Positions 8,521-17,141 of a stretch of 64,000 bases of DNA are shown here, piece by piece (within the stretch, counting starts at the first letter, position 1; every line of letters starts with the position of its first letter). Where the stretch lies: NCBI GenBank assembly GCA_002507565.1, contig MOXJ01000009.1, positions 1-64,000 of the forward strand, read 5' to 3'. The translations under genes were made by a program, and so were the position numbers. The DNA is from Candidatus Reconcilbacillus cellulovorans (GTDB lineage: Bacteria; Bacillota; Bacilli; Paenibacillales; Reconciliibacillaceae). The notes beneath the pieces are model-generated. The model saw only the letters and a program-made list of their open reading frames with translations, did no database searches and had not been told where the DNA came from.

Positions 8521-10146
8521 TTATTCTGATGTTTTTGTGTCTTTCTGGAAGACTTTCCGATAGTCGTGGGGGGACATTCCCGTGAGTTTCCGAAACATTT
8601 TGGCGAAGTGGGAAAAATGGGAGTAACCGACTGTTTCCGCGACGACGCTTACTTTCATTGAAGATTCCGCGAGCAGTTTTTTGGCTTTCTCGATGCGCTG
8701 TTGGGAAATGTAGTCGTGCAGCGACAGGCCGGTTTCTTTCCGGAACAGGCGCGACAAGTACGCCGGGTTGAGATAGACAGCGGCGGCCAGCTGTTCGCGG
8801 TTCAAGTTTTCTTCATGCAGATGTTCGGCGATGTATTGTTTCACCTGGCCGACGACGCCGGTGTCTTCCCGCGTCGCCTCGCGGAAACGTTCGGCCGTTT
8901 TTCCGACGAGCCGCGCCGCCCAGTTGCGGAACAGCGGCACCGATCGCGTCGGCGTCACATGATCGGCCAGCTCGCGCGGCGAAAAAATGTCGTATACGGA
9001 CATGCCTCTACGGTGGACGGCCTGATAGATCGCATGCAACAGCGCGAAAGCGAACGATTCCAGCGTTTCCGGCGAAACACCGGTCTTGCCGAGACGGTTG
9101 AGCTGTTCGTCGATCGAAGCGAGTAGGGCTTCCGCCTTGCCGCTTTCCAGAAGTGACGACCAGTCGGAAAATTGCGGCGGTTCGGGAATGGCGGCGGCCG
9201 GCGCCCCGTTTTCGGCCAGGTCGAGCACGTTGTTCGTTTTCGAGATATTGTACCGTTCCGTGCCGAGCAGTTCGGTGACGGCGGCCGCCAGCGTTTGGGC
9301 GGTCACCATTTTGCCGATGTAGCACGACACCTGACAGTGGAAATACTGAGAACATGCCTGCAAATATTCCCGGCACCGTTTTCTGAGCTCTTCGCGGGAC
9401 GGCAGCGCTCCGCCGGCTTCGTACACGATGGCGAGGTTGAACCCGCGGCCGTCGCGGATGACGGCACCCGGCTGTTCGGCGAGGATGATTTCCGACGCCG
9501 CCTTGCGCAGCGCGTATTCCATGATTTCTTCGTCTTTTGTGTCGAGCGGTTCGCGCCATTCCTCGACGCTGATCAGCACCGGGACGAGCCGGCTGTCGGC
9601 GCTTAGCGGCATGTCGTACGTGTCGAACGCCCGCTGAAGCCTTTCGGGGGAAAGCGGTACCCGTCCGGCGAGAAGGTCCTGCCAGAAGCGTTCGACGAGC
9701 GTCGGCAGCTGGTTGAGCCAGTGATGGTAGTACGTGCGGTACGTTTCGTAGAAATCCCGCCACTGGCGGTCGGCCTCGATTTTGCGGATCGCGCGGCGAA
9801 CCGTCTCTTTCAGTTCGTCGTGGTCGACCGGTTTGAGGACATAGTCGAAACTGTTGAGCTGGAGCGCTTTTTGCGCATACGCGAAATTGGCGTGGCCGGT
9901 CAGGAAGATCGTCTCCGTCGCCGGAGAATGTTCGCGGATCCATTGCTGCAGTTCAAGCCCGTCCTCGCCGGGCATTTCGATGTCGGAGATGAGGATGTCG
10001 ACGCGGTGTTCCTCGAGAATCCGTTTCGCTTCCTTGACGTTGAACGCTTCGAAAATGCGGCCGAACGGAATGTCCGACCAGTCGATGCCCTGCGTGATGC
10101 CTTTGACGGCCAGTTTTTCGTCGTCGACGACGAGCAGTGTGTACAT
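8521..10146 (-). CDS. Response regulator with AraC-type DNA-binding domain, YesN family
   Basis: A 541-residue two-component regulator. The receiver domain (1-120) has acidic Asp8/Asp9, phospho-acceptor Asp55 in LISDIEMPG and Lys105 in DYVLKPVD. A variable middle region follows, and a double helix-turn-helix AraC domain occupies the last ~100 residues (YLNPAYLSRLFRKETG, VAETVGYSHFSHFAKMFRKLTGMSPHDYR). The start chosen is ATG 10146 after AAAGGGTG. It follows yesM by 6 bp. The probable target is the importer promoter about 40-60 bp beyond its stop. Confidence 0.93.
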   Translation of the reverse strand: MYTLLVVDDEKLAVKGITQGIDWSDIPFGRIFEAFNVKEAKRILEEHRVDILISDIEMPGEDGLELQQWIREHSPATETIFLTGHANFAYAQKALQLNSFDYVLKPVDHDELKETVRRAIRKIEADRQWRDFYETYRTYYHHWLNQLPTLVERFWQDLLAGRVPLSPERLQRAFDTYDMPLSADSRLVPVLISVEEWREPLDTKDEEIMEYALRKAASEIILAEQPGAVIRDGRGFNLAIVYEAGGALPSREELRKRCREYLQACSQYFHCQVSCYIGKMVTAQTLAAAVTELLGTERYNISKTNNVLDLAENGAPAAAIPEPPQFSDWSSLLESGKAEALLASIDEQLNRLGKTGVSPETLESFAFALLHAIYQAVHRRGMSVYDIFSPRELADHVTPTRSVPLFRNWAARLVGKTAERFREATREDTGVVGQVKQYIAEHLHEENLNREQLAAAVYLNPAYLSRLFRKETGLSLHDYISQQRIEKAKKLLAESSMKVSVVAETVGYSHFSHFAKMFRKLTGMSPHDYRKVFQKDTKTSE

Positions 10147-10152
10147 CAACGT

Positions 10153-11985
10153 TCACCCTTTCGGTTCGGAGACTTTCGATTCCGACTGTGGTTCGAAGAC
10201 GTCCGGCCCGTCTCGCTCGGCGCGGCGTTCGACGGGGTCGGCGGCCGTATCCGGCAGGCGGATCCGGACGATCGCGCCGCGTTCTCCGTCGCGGTTGGCG
10301 AACCGCACTTCGGCGTCGGTTCCGTAGCGGACGCGCAGCCGGTTCAACACGTTCCAGACGCCGAGATGGTCCTCGCGCGCGCTTTGTAGGTAATGATCGG
10401 AATTCAGCTCTCGGAGCACGTCCGGCGGGAAACCGGCTCCGTTGTCTTCGATCCGGATCGCCAACGCGGGTTTTTTGCCGGGTTCCGCTTCTTCGCGTTC
10501 GGCGGCGATGACGATCCGAAACGGCGACAGCTCCTGGCGAAAACCGTGGATGACGGCGTTTTCGACGAAAGGCTGCACGATCAGCGGCGGCACGAGGTAC
10601 GAAAGATAGGGCTCCGGAACGCGGATCTCATAGTCGAGATCGTCGGGATAGCGCATGTGCTGGATTTCAAGATAGTTGCGGATGTGTTCAATCTCCTCCT
10701 GAAGCGGGATCAAGTCGCGGTGCGAGCGCATGATGTACCGGAAATATTGCGCCAGATGAAGCGCCATTTTCTGAACGGATTTGTGCTCTTTCAAAGCCGC
10801 CAGGTTATAAATGATGTTCAGACAGTTCATGTAGAAATGCGGGTTGATCTGCGCCTGCAGCTGTTTGAACTGCGCCTGCTGGGCGCGGAGTTTTTCCTCG
10901 TAGACGTTGATCTTGAGGTTTTCGATCTGTTCGGCCATCTGATTGAACGTCGCGACGAAGAAGTTGAATTCGCTCGAATTTTGCTCTTCCAGGCGGACGT
11001 CGAGCTTGCCCTGGCCGATTTTGCGCATTGCCCGGATCAGGAGCGCCATCGGGCGGAAAAATACTCTTTGAAGGAAAATTAGGTAAAAAATAGGAACTAT
11101 CGCGCAGACGAGAGGCAGCAAGTAAAGGACGCGCTGCAGGTAAGGCAGGTTTTTCAGGACGACGCTTTCGGCCACGATCAGCTTGTATTGTACGGGGGCC
11201 ATCGACGAAGCTTTGCCGACGATGAGAAAACGTTCGCCGGTCTGTTCGTCGCGGGCGACGCCGTACGGTCGGGAGCGTCGGTCTTCGGCTTCCTCCTCGA
11301 GCGACGCGTAACGGGCTGGGTCGAAGTAGCGCGACGTCAGAGGCGCGTTTTCGCTCGATACGATGGTCACACCGCCTCCCGGGCCGATGTCCCACGTGCG
11401 AAGCGGAGCGGCCAGCTCGGCGACGTCGATCAGGACGCCGGCGTACATTCCGGTGCCGATACGGGCGACCTGCGCGAGCATGTGACTGTACTCGCCCGTC
11501 GGAACGACGTTCCACGACTGGTCGAACCGGATGTCGTAGACGTCGTCGGACATCAGGCGGCGGATCGTCTCCTCCCGCTGGCGGTAAAAGGCGCTGTCCT
11601 GCGTCGCGATCAAAAAATCGTCGCCGGGCCGGTAGTACAGAAACAGGGTATTGATCACCTTGTAATAGCCGAGATCGTTGATGAACTTGTTGTACATGCG
11701 CTGTTTGGCCAGCACGTAGTCGTCGGTGAGGGCGCCGGACAGCTGCATCATCAGCACGTCGGGCTCGGCGGCGAGGCGGTACAGATAGTAGTTGAACTCC
11801 TTGAGGGTTTCGTCCGTGCCGTCGACGTACTGGGAAAGCAGATCGGAATAGTTCTGGGCCAGCTGCGTGCGAACCGTCTGGATCGAGTACTGGTTGTTGT
11901 AGTAGAGAAAGAAAACGAGAGGCGCCAACGCGACCAGAAAGCCTGCAAAAATGCGGAATCGTACCGATTTGACGGCGGCGCTCAT
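10153..11985 (-). CDS. Sensor histidine kinase, YesM family
   Basis: Membrane sensor of 610 residues. A transmembrane helix lies near residues 10-30, followed by an extracellular Cache-like sensing region, a second helix (LYLLPLVCAIVPIFYLIFL), HAMP, then the His_kinase domain with phospho-acceptor His in INPHFYMNCLN and an HATPase domain (ENAVIHGF, DNGAGFP). It phosphorylates YesN in response to an extracellular, presumably saccharide, cue (inference). The ATG at 11985 follows AGGAGAACCG. The C-terminal ~35 residues after the ATPase domain are charged and poorly conserved. Confidence 0.93.
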   Translation of the reverse strand: MSAAVKSVRFRIFAGFLVALAPLVFFLYYNNQYSIQTVRTQLAQNYSDLLSQYVDGTDETLKEFNYYLYRLAAEPDVLMMQLSGALTDDYVLAKQRMYNKFINDLGYYKVINTLFLYYRPGDDFLIATQDSAFYRQREETIRRLMSDDVYDIRFDQSWNVVPTGEYSHMLAQVARIGTGMYAGVLIDVAELAAPLRTWDIGPGGGVTIVSSENAPLTSRYFDPARYASLEEEAEDRRSRPYGVARDEQTGERFLIVGKASSMAPVQYKLIVAESVVLKNLPYLQRVLYLLPLVCAIVPIFYLIFLQRVFFRPMALLIRAMRKIGQGKLDVRLEEQNSSEFNFFVATFNQMAEQIENLKINVYEEKLRAQQAQFKQLQAQINPHFYMNCLNIIYNLAALKEHKSVQKMALHLAQYFRYIMRSHRDLIPLQEEIEHIRNYLEIQHMRYPDDLDYEIRVPEPYLSYLVPPLIVQPFVENAVIHGFRQELSPFRIVIAAEREEAEPGKKPALAIRIEDNGAGFPPDVLRELNSDHYLQSAREDHLGVWNVLNRLRVRYGTDAEVRFANRDGERGAIVRIRLPDTAADPVERRAERDGPDVFEPQSESKVSEPKG

Positions 11986-12030
11986 CGGTTCTCCTCTTTC
12001 TTGTTCCGGCATTCCGAATTTGTATTTTTC

Positions 12031-12060
12031 ATTATAAAGCTTCCGGTCGACCGGCGACAA
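12031..12060 (-). promoter_or_regulatory. Promoter of yesM-yesN
   Basis: TTGTCG (12060-12055), 18 bp, TATAAT (12036-12031) on the minus strand, about 45 bp before the yesM start. The spacer contains the palindrome CCGGTCGACCGG. Confidence 0.65.
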
Positions 12061-12127
12061 TCCGGTGTTCACAAATCGTTCGTCGAATCGACATCGGTCT
12101 GCTATGGAGTTTGATTTGCGGATCGGT

Positions 12128-12152
12128 TATAGTAATGACGAAAATCATTTCT
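12128..12152 (+). promoter_or_regulatory. -10 box and candidate operator of the metal operon
   Basis: TATAGT (12128-12133) can serve as -10. Overlapping and following it is an inverted repeat, AGTAATGA-(6 nt)-TCATTTCT (12131-12152), with one mismatch in 8-bp arms. AT-rich dyads of this kind are common for Fur/Zur-family metal repressors; the identity of the regulator is not provable from sequence. No convincing -35 is visible. Confidence 0.35.
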
Positions 12153-12175
12153 GTAAATCAGAAAGGAGAATGGAA

Positions 12176-13282
12176 GTGAAATATCTCCGGCCTTTCTTGA
12201 AACGTGCGAAAACGACGCTGTCGATCGCCGCCGTATCGGTCGCCTCGCTGGCGGCAGCGGCGGCCTCGATCGAAGCGCACGACGGCTGGGTGCAGATGTA
12301 CGCGCCGGTCGTCGCCCAAGGCGAAGTCGCCTACGCAGAGCTGTTGTTCGGCAATCATTCCAACGAGCATCGCAGTTACCGGATCGCGGGGCAGTGGAAT
12401 CCGGACGCGTCGCGCGTCTATGTGACGACGCCGGACGGCCGGAAAGTCGACGTGACGGCAAGCCGATTTTATACCGGCGAACCGGCGACGGACACCGAAC
12501 CTGCGGTGAACAACGGTTTTATCGCGAGTTTTTCGTCGTCCGCGCCGGGAGCCTACATCGTGACCGTCGAAGGGGACAGCGTGTTCCGGCACGGCGATCA
12601 AGCGACGCGGACGCTGCGCAGCGCCAAGGCGTTCGTCGCGGTGGCCGACGTGCCGCTGGCCGCGCGCGTGCGGGACTTGCGCGGTTTTTCTCGGCAGGTG
12701 ACGCCCGACCGGGCGGAGTTCGTGCCGGAGTTCAATCCGGCGGCCGTCGTTCCCGGCGACAGGCTGGCGGTTCGGCTGCTGCTCAAGGGCAAGCCGCTGG
12801 CGGGAACGCAGGTGTCGGTGATCCGGCGGTCCACGTCGGAATCGGCCGTTTATACGACGGATGCGAACGGGCTTGTTACTTTTACGGCCGGACCGGCTGA
12901 TTATTATCTCGTTCGCGCCAAGCCGCAGACGCAGGAGCGGATAGAGGGGCAGTACGATGCGACGAATTATGAGGCGACGATGACGTTCGTCGTACAGAAC
13001 AGCCGGTCGTCGGTGGCGGCCGCTTCCGCCTGCGGCGATCCGTGCGCGCCCGACGTGTACGTCGACGGCCGGCGCGTCGACACGGGCGGTGCGGTTTTGA
13101 TCCGCGGGGGCACGACGTATGCCGGAGCGGACTGGATGCGCGTGCGTCTCGGCGTTCAGGTTGAAGACCGCGGCGAAGTCGCGCTGCGGGCGAAGGCGGA
13201 AGCCGCGGGAGCGACGGTCGAGTTTCTGCCGGCGGTGGGCGACGTGCGGCCCGCGGTGCTGATCTATACGCGAAAAGGGTGA
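12176..13282 (+). CDS. Secreted DUF4198-like metal-binding protein with C-terminal stalk-like domain
   Basis: A 368-residue exported protein. A signal peptide (about 1-32) ends SIEA, so the mature protein would begin HDGW, an N-terminal His like the metal-binding ends of DUF4198 proteins. The middle (about 40-280) is beta-rich and resembles DUF4198. The C-terminal part (DVYVDGRRVDTGGAVLIRGG) resembles a copper-amine-oxidase N-terminal stalk domain. The GTG at 12176 is 7 bp from AAGGAG; an in-frame ATG at 12170 is too close to it. It lies 7 bp before the CopC-CopD fusion and is presumably co-transcribed and involved in metal, probably copper, handling. Confidence 0.7.
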   Translation: MKYLRPFLKRAKTTLSIAAVSVASLAAAAASIEAHDGWVQMYAPVVAQGEVAYAELLFGNHSNEHRSYRIAGQWNPDASRVYVTTPDGRKVDVTASRFYTGEPATDTEPAVNNGFIASFSSSAPGAYIVTVEGDSVFRHGDQATRTLRSAKAFVAVADVPLAARVRDLRGFSRQVTPDRAEFVPEFNPAAVVPGDRLAVRLLLKGKPLAGTQVSVIRRSTSESAVYTTDANGLVTFTAGPADYYLVRAKPQTQERIEGQYDATNYEATMTFVVQNSRSSVAAASACGDPCAPDVYVDGRRVDTGGAVLIRGGTTYAGADWMRVRLGVQVEDRGEVALRAKAEAAGATVEFLPAVGDVRPAVLIYTRKG

Positions 13283-13289
13283 ACTCGGC

Positions 13290-15440
13290 GTGATCGGGCG
13301 TGAACGAATGTTTCGGCGCGGGCGGATCGCGTCGATCATCGTCGCAACGATGTGGGCGACGGGGATTTTCATAGGATGGTCGGGCATCGGGTTGTTCTTC
13401 GTTACGCCCGATTCAGCCGAGGCTCATGCTTTTTTGCGCCGTTCGTCGCCGACCGACGGCGCCCGGCTGGCGGAGCCGCCGTCCGAGATTCGGCTTGAGT
13501 TCACGGAGCCCGTCGATCCCGCTTTGAGTTCGGTGACGTTGGTGAAAGACGACGGCCGGGAGGTTGCGGGAAATCCGGAACCCGGCGATGCGTCGAAGCG
13601 ATCGCTCGTCGTACGGATTCCGCGGCTGGAGCCCGGCGTCTATACGGTACGCTGGCAAGTGATTTCGGCCGACACGCACGTCGTGGACGGATCGTTCCGG
13701 TTTTCGGTCGCCGTCGCGGCGCCGTCGCCGTCGGTTCCGCAGACGATCGATCTCGACGCCGGCGCGGTTGCTTCTGTCCCGCCTTCGTCGACAGGAAGAG
13801 GCGTCGGTCCGGCGGCGTCTGCGGCCGGAGCATCCGAGGGCGTCAAGGAAAGTTTTCCGGTTACGCCTGAACCGTCTGCGGCCTCGCCGTCGCCGGCCGA
13901 GAGAGGATTCTCGCCATCGGCAGCCGCGCCCGAGGGAGCCTCACCGGGCGGGACTTCGCCGGACGCATCGTCCGGGACGCCGCCGCCTACGGTTGAGACG
14001 TCGCCGGCGACGGCCGCATCGTCGCCGGGGGCTTTCGTGCCCAGCGGTCACAGCGGTCATTCGCACGGCGGCACGCACGACCATCCGAACGGAGGAACGG
14101 CCGAATCCGGCGGCGGCGGGCAGGACGGTGCCGGGGGAGGACGGACGGGCGGCGTGTTTCGTACCGTACTTCGGGTTCTCGACGGACTGGTTGCGGGCTT
14201 GCTGATCGGTTTTCTGTTTTTCCGCCGCGTCGTTGCGGCGCGCGCGTCCGCGCTGCCGGCCTGGTGTTCGCCGCGCGGGGAGCGGATGCTCGCGGTAGCG
14301 GCTACCGGCTATTTCCTTTTGTCGTGTCCGATACAGCTCGTGGCGGTCGGCCGGCAGCTCGGCCTATCCTTCGGCCTGTCCGGCTGGGGCGGATCCGCGT
14401 TCTGGACGTCCGGCACGGCGTTCGCCGTCGCCTGGTGGTGCCCGCTTGCGGCCGCCGTGTTCACGGCTCTTTCCTTCGCGCAGGTACGGGCCGGCTTTTT
14501 CGGCAAAGCGGTCGATGCGGCGAAGGCGGCTGCGGCCGTCGCCCTGGCGGTACGATTTCCGCTCGCCGGTCACGCCGCCGCGGAAACCCACGCGGGTTGG
14601 GCCGTCGTTTTTCACGCCTTGCACATGATCGCGGCCGCCGTCTGGCTGGGCGGAATCGTCGGGCTGTTGGCGACGGCGCGAGCATGGAGCGATCCGGCGC
14701 GTCGGGAAGCGTGGAGAGGGATGTTGCAGCGGTTCGCCTGGGCCGCGCCTGCCGCCTGGGCGGTGACGGCGGCCGGCGGCCTTGCGCTGGCTGCAATTCG
14801 CCTGCCGGCGTGGCGGCTGTGGTGGATGACCGACTACGGCCGCCTCGCGCTGGCCAAGGCGGCGATCCTCCTTCTGGTCGCTCTTGCAGGATTGTTGCAT
14901 CGCGCCGTCTTCCTGCCGAAGCTCCGGATCCCGTCTCCGGAGACGCCGCCCTCGGCGATCCCGATTTCGCCGGCAAGATGGGCGGTTCGAGGCCTGTGGG
15001 CCGAGTTCGCCCTCGGCCTTGCCGCGTTCGGCCTGGCGGGAACGCTCGCCACGACGCCGACGCCCGTTGCGGCGACGGCCCCGGAAGCGGTGCATTGGCA
15101 TGTCATGGGCGAACGCGTGCATATGACGCTTATGATCGAGACCGATGCGCGGAACGCGCGGAGATTTTCGCTTGACGTCTGGCTGCCGTCGGGCGAAGGC
15201 GCTCCGGAGTCGGCGGAACTGCGTTTGATCTCGCCGGGGTCGCCGCCGCGCAGCGAGATCGTCACGCCGGCGTTGAAACGCGCCGGGCCCGACCCTTACG
15301 GGTTCGTCGGGTTCGACAAATACGAATATGAAGCGGAGGGTGCCTATCTCGTCGATCCGGGGGAATGGACGGTCGAGGTGACGATCCGCGAAAAAGACGG
15401 GCAGATGCACCGTTACTCGCGGACCGTGTCGGTGCGATAG
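13290..15440 (+). CDS. CopC-CopD fusion, copper uptake/resistance membrane protein (YcnJ-like)
   Basis: A 716-residue protein. A signal sequence ends AEA, leaving His as the mature N-terminus of a CopC domain (HAFLRRSSPTDGARL through THVVDGSFRFSV, about 45-150). A 130-residue Pro/Ser/Ala/Gly-rich linker ends in a His cluster (GHSGHSHGGTHDH). Next comes a multi-helix CopD domain (about 290-580, with HALHMIAAAVWLGGI), then a C-terminal extracellular beta domain (YtkA-like, about 600-716). CopC uses its N-terminal His in copper binding and CopD is the membrane partner (family knowledge). The GTG at 13290 follows AAAGGGTGA. Confidence 0.88.
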   Translation: MIGRERMFRRGRIASIIVATMWATGIFIGWSGIGLFFVTPDSAEAHAFLRRSSPTDGARLAEPPSEIRLEFTEPVDPALSSVTLVKDDGREVAGNPEPGDASKRSLVVRIPRLEPGVYTVRWQVISADTHVVDGSFRFSVAVAAPSPSVPQTIDLDAGAVASVPPSSTGRGVGPAASAAGASEGVKESFPVTPEPSAASPSPAERGFSPSAAAPEGASPGGTSPDASSGTPPPTVETSPATAASSPGAFVPSGHSGHSHGGTHDHPNGGTAESGGGGQDGAGGGRTGGVFRTVLRVLDGLVAGLLIGFLFFRRVVAARASALPAWCSPRGERMLAVAATGYFLLSCPIQLVAVGRQLGLSFGLSGWGGSAFWTSGTAFAVAWWCPLAAAVFTALSFAQVRAGFFGKAVDAAKAAAAVALAVRFPLAGHAAAETHAGWAVVFHALHMIAAAVWLGGIVGLLATARAWSDPARREAWRGMLQRFAWAAPAAWAVTAAGGLALAAIRLPAWRLWWMTDYGRLALAKAAILLLVALAGLLHRAVFLPKLRIPSPETPPSAIPISPARWAVRGLWAEFALGLAAFGLAGTLATTPTPVAATAPEAVHWHVMGERVHMTLMIETDARNARRFSLDVWLPSGEGAPESAELRLISPGSPPRSEIVTPALKRAGPDPYGFVGFDKYEYEAEGAYLVDPGEWTVEVTIREKDGQMHRYSRTVSVR

Positions 15441-15480
15441 GGCGGTGTGGACGGATCTCGACCCGTCCGCAAAAATACCC

Positions 15481-15544
15481 TTGACGTCCGCCGGATCGTG
15501 TGCTATAGTTGATCACAAATACAAGTATTCTAATTGGAATTATC
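15481..15544 (+). promoter_or_regulatory. ssuE promoter A with CymR-like box
   Basis: TTGACG (15481-15486), 17 bp, TATAGT (15504-15509) with an extended TGC. About 18 bp downstream is ATTCTAATTGGAAT (15527-15540), a near-palindrome like the boxes bound by the cysteine-metabolism repressor CymR in Bacillales (remembered consensus). The spacer CCGCCGG.T.GT.TGC and the box recur almost unchanged at promoter B (24312-24366), so the two promoters are related. Confidence 0.75.
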
Positions 15545-15577
15545 TAAAAAGTCGGTTAAACAACCGGGCCGAGAAGA

Positions 15578-15640
15578 CGACCGGTCGTCCGGAGGCTTCC
15601 TGTCCGCTCAAGCAGCGGTTGGGAAGCTTCTTTCGTTTTC
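15578..15640 (+). promoter_or_regulatory. Sulfur leader element, copy 1, with terminator-like hairpin
   Basis: CGACCGG-TCGT-CCGGAGG (15578-15595) can fold as CCGG/CCGG around a 4-nt loop. It abuts a hairpin pairing GAGGCTTCC (15592-15600) with GGGAAGCTTC (15621-15630), enclosing a small CCGCT/AGCGG stem, then TTTCGTTTTC. The T-run is interrupted, so termination may be partial. It lies in the leader of ssuE between promoter A and the ribosome binding site. See copies at 16235, 24382 and 24872. Confidence 0.7.
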
Positions 15641-15665
15641 GAGGGCCGAAAAGGAGATGATCGCC

Positions 15666-16217
15666 ATGCCGACGGTCGCCGCCATCTCCGGCGCCCCGGC
15701 CGAAACGTCGAGGGTGAACGGGTTGATCGGCTACGCGCGCCGCAAACTGGAAGAAAACGGAGTTTCGGTTCGGACCATTCAGGTCACCGCGTTGCCGCAT
15801 TCCGATCTTCTGCTCGGAAAAAGCGACGGCGCCCCGATCCGGGAAGCCGTCGATTCGACGACCCTTGCCGACGGGGTGATCGTCGCCAGCCCGGTGTACA
15901 AGGCGACATATTCCGGCATTCTCAAGACGTTCCTGGACTTGCTGCCGCCGAAAGGACTCAGCGGCAAGCCGGTGTTGCCGCTGTTCGTCGGCGGAACGAT
16001 CGCTCACCTTCTGGCGATCGACTTCGGGCTGAAACCGGTGTTGTCGGTGCTCGGCGCCCGATGTCTCCTTCAGGGCGTCTATGCGGTCGACGACCAGGTC
16101 GCGCGCGAGGGAGACGGCGTTTTCCGGATTGCTGAAGAGGTTCGCGCGCGTCTGGACGAATCCGTCGACGAGTTGCTCCGATTTTTGCCGGCGGCGGTAA
16201 AATCGCCGGCCTCGTAA
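15666..16217 (+). CDS. ssuE: NADPH-dependent FMN reductase, alkanesulfonate system
   Basis: A 183-residue flavodoxin-fold reductase that supplies FMNH2 to the SsuD monooxygenase. The N-terminus PTVAAISGAPAETSRVNGLI holds the FMN phosphate loop, and ADGVIVASPVYKATYSGILKTFLDLL is the conserved flavin-binding and dimer segment of the SsuE/ArsH class. The ATG at 15666 lies 9 bp from AAAAGGAG; an upstream in-frame ATG touches the site and is rejected. First gene of the ssu cluster. Confidence 0.9.
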   Translation: MPTVAAISGAPAETSRVNGLIGYARRKLEENGVSVRTIQVTALPHSDLLLGKSDGAPIREAVDSTTLADGVIVASPVYKATYSGILKTFLDLLPPKGLSGKPVLPLFVGGTIAHLLAIDFGLKPVLSVLGARCLLQGVYAVDDQVAREGDGVFRIAEEVRARLDESVDELLRFLPAAVKSPAS

Positions 16218-16234
16218 GCTGACCGGGGGTCGGC

Positions 16235-16291
16235 CGACCGGGCGACCGGAGGCTCTCGATCCGGCGAGGAAGCCGGACGGGAGCCTTTTTT
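16235..16291 (+). promoter_or_regulatory. Sulfur leader element, copy 2, with strong intrinsic terminator
   Basis: CGACCGG-GCGA-CCGGAGG (16235-16252) is followed directly by a long stem. GGCTC (16251-16255) pairs with GAGCC (16281-16285) and CCGGC with GCCGG, with a GAGGAA-type loop, then TTTTTT. It sits between ssuE and the hydrolase gene, 18 bp after the ssuE stop, so it can cut or gate transcription into the rest of the cluster. Confidence 0.75.
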
Positions 16292-16316
16292 GTCGACAAA
16301 AGGGGTGCTTTCGCGC

Positions 16317-17141
16317 ATGGAGCGATCGATTGCGATCCGAAGCGGCGACATGACGCTGTCCGGTGTTTTGCACACCCCGTCTTCCGCCGATCAAGCGGGA
16401 AACAAGGGTCGGCGGCCGTTCGTTCTCATTTGTCACGGGTTCGTCGGTAACAAAATCGGGGCCAACCGGTTGTTCGTCAAAGCGGCGCGTGCGCTGTGCG
16501 CGGCGGGACATTCGGTTTTGCGTTTTGATTTCGGCGGTTGCGGCGAGAGTACGGGAGAGTACGGTTCGACCGGGCTCGGATCGATGATCGAGCAGACCCG
16601 GCATGTGCTGGACTACGCGTTTTCCGCCGATTGGGTCGATCCCGAGCGCGTTGCGGTGCTCGGCCACAGCCTCGGCGGCGCGGTCGCCCTGCTCGCCGCG
16701 GCAAGAGACCGGAGAATCCGCGCGCTGATCCTCTGGTCGCCGGTCGCGCATCCGCTGCACGACATCGTCCAGATCGTCGGCCGGCACGTTTATGAGCGGT
16801 GCAAGGCGGAAGGCGCCGCGGATTACCTTGGCTATCGCCTGACGGCGGCGTTTTTCGAGTCGCTGGAACAATTCCAGCCGTTTCAGGAAGCGAGGAAGTT
16901 TTTCGGCGACGTGTTGCTGGTCCACGGCACGTCGGACGAAGTGATTCCGGTCGATTACAGCTTTCTTTATCAAAAAGCGTTTTGGCTTCGGGGGGAAGGT
17001 TCCTGTGAAAAAGAAATCATCCTCCAGGCCGACCATACGTTTTCGTCGTCCGAAGCTTGCCATCGCGCGATTTCCCGCACGGTGGAATGGCTGGGCGCTT
17101 TGGCGGCGCGAAAAAGGGAATGGAACGACTGGACGATTTGA
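16317..17141 (+). CDS. Alpha/beta hydrolase, serine-type
   Basis: A 274-residue alpha/beta hydrolase. It has FVLICHGFVGNK (oxyanion region), the nucleophile elbow GHSLGG, the acidic-residue region LLVHGTSDEVIP and the catalytic His in ADHTFSSSE. It resembles the serine aminopeptidase S33/YqkD-type lipase-esterase group. The ATG at 16317 is preceded by AAAAGGGG; an upstream TTG falls in the terminator. It is placed after ssuE and before ssuA, behind its own leader element, which suggests a role in handling organosulfur compounds. The substrate is not deducible. Confidence 0.8.
   Translation: MERSIAIRSGDMTLSGVLHTPSSADQAGNKGRRPFVLICHGFVGNKIGANRLFVKAARALCAAGHSVLRFDFGGCGESTGEYGSTGLGSMIEQTRHVLDYAFSADWVDPERVAVLGHSLGGAVALLAAARDRRIRALILWSPVAHPLHDIVQIVGRHVYERCKAEGAADYLGYRLTAAFFESLEQFQPFQEARKFFGDVLLVHGTSDEVIPVDYSFLYQKAFWLRGEGSCEKEIILQADHTFSSSEACHRAISRTVEWLGALAARKREWNDWTI

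Noticed and set aside
15442-15480. Hairpin GGACGG/CCGTCC after the CopC-CopD gene as terminator
   Set aside because: It is followed by CGCAAAAATA, with no T-run on the plus strand, so it is not an intrinsic terminator in the needed direction.
15545-15640. S-box (SAM) or T-box riboswitch upstream of ssuE
   Set aside because: None of the S-box core helices (AGAGAGGTGGAGGGA-type, GATGAAGCC) or the T-box TGGNACCGCG-type sequence is present; the leader is too short for either.
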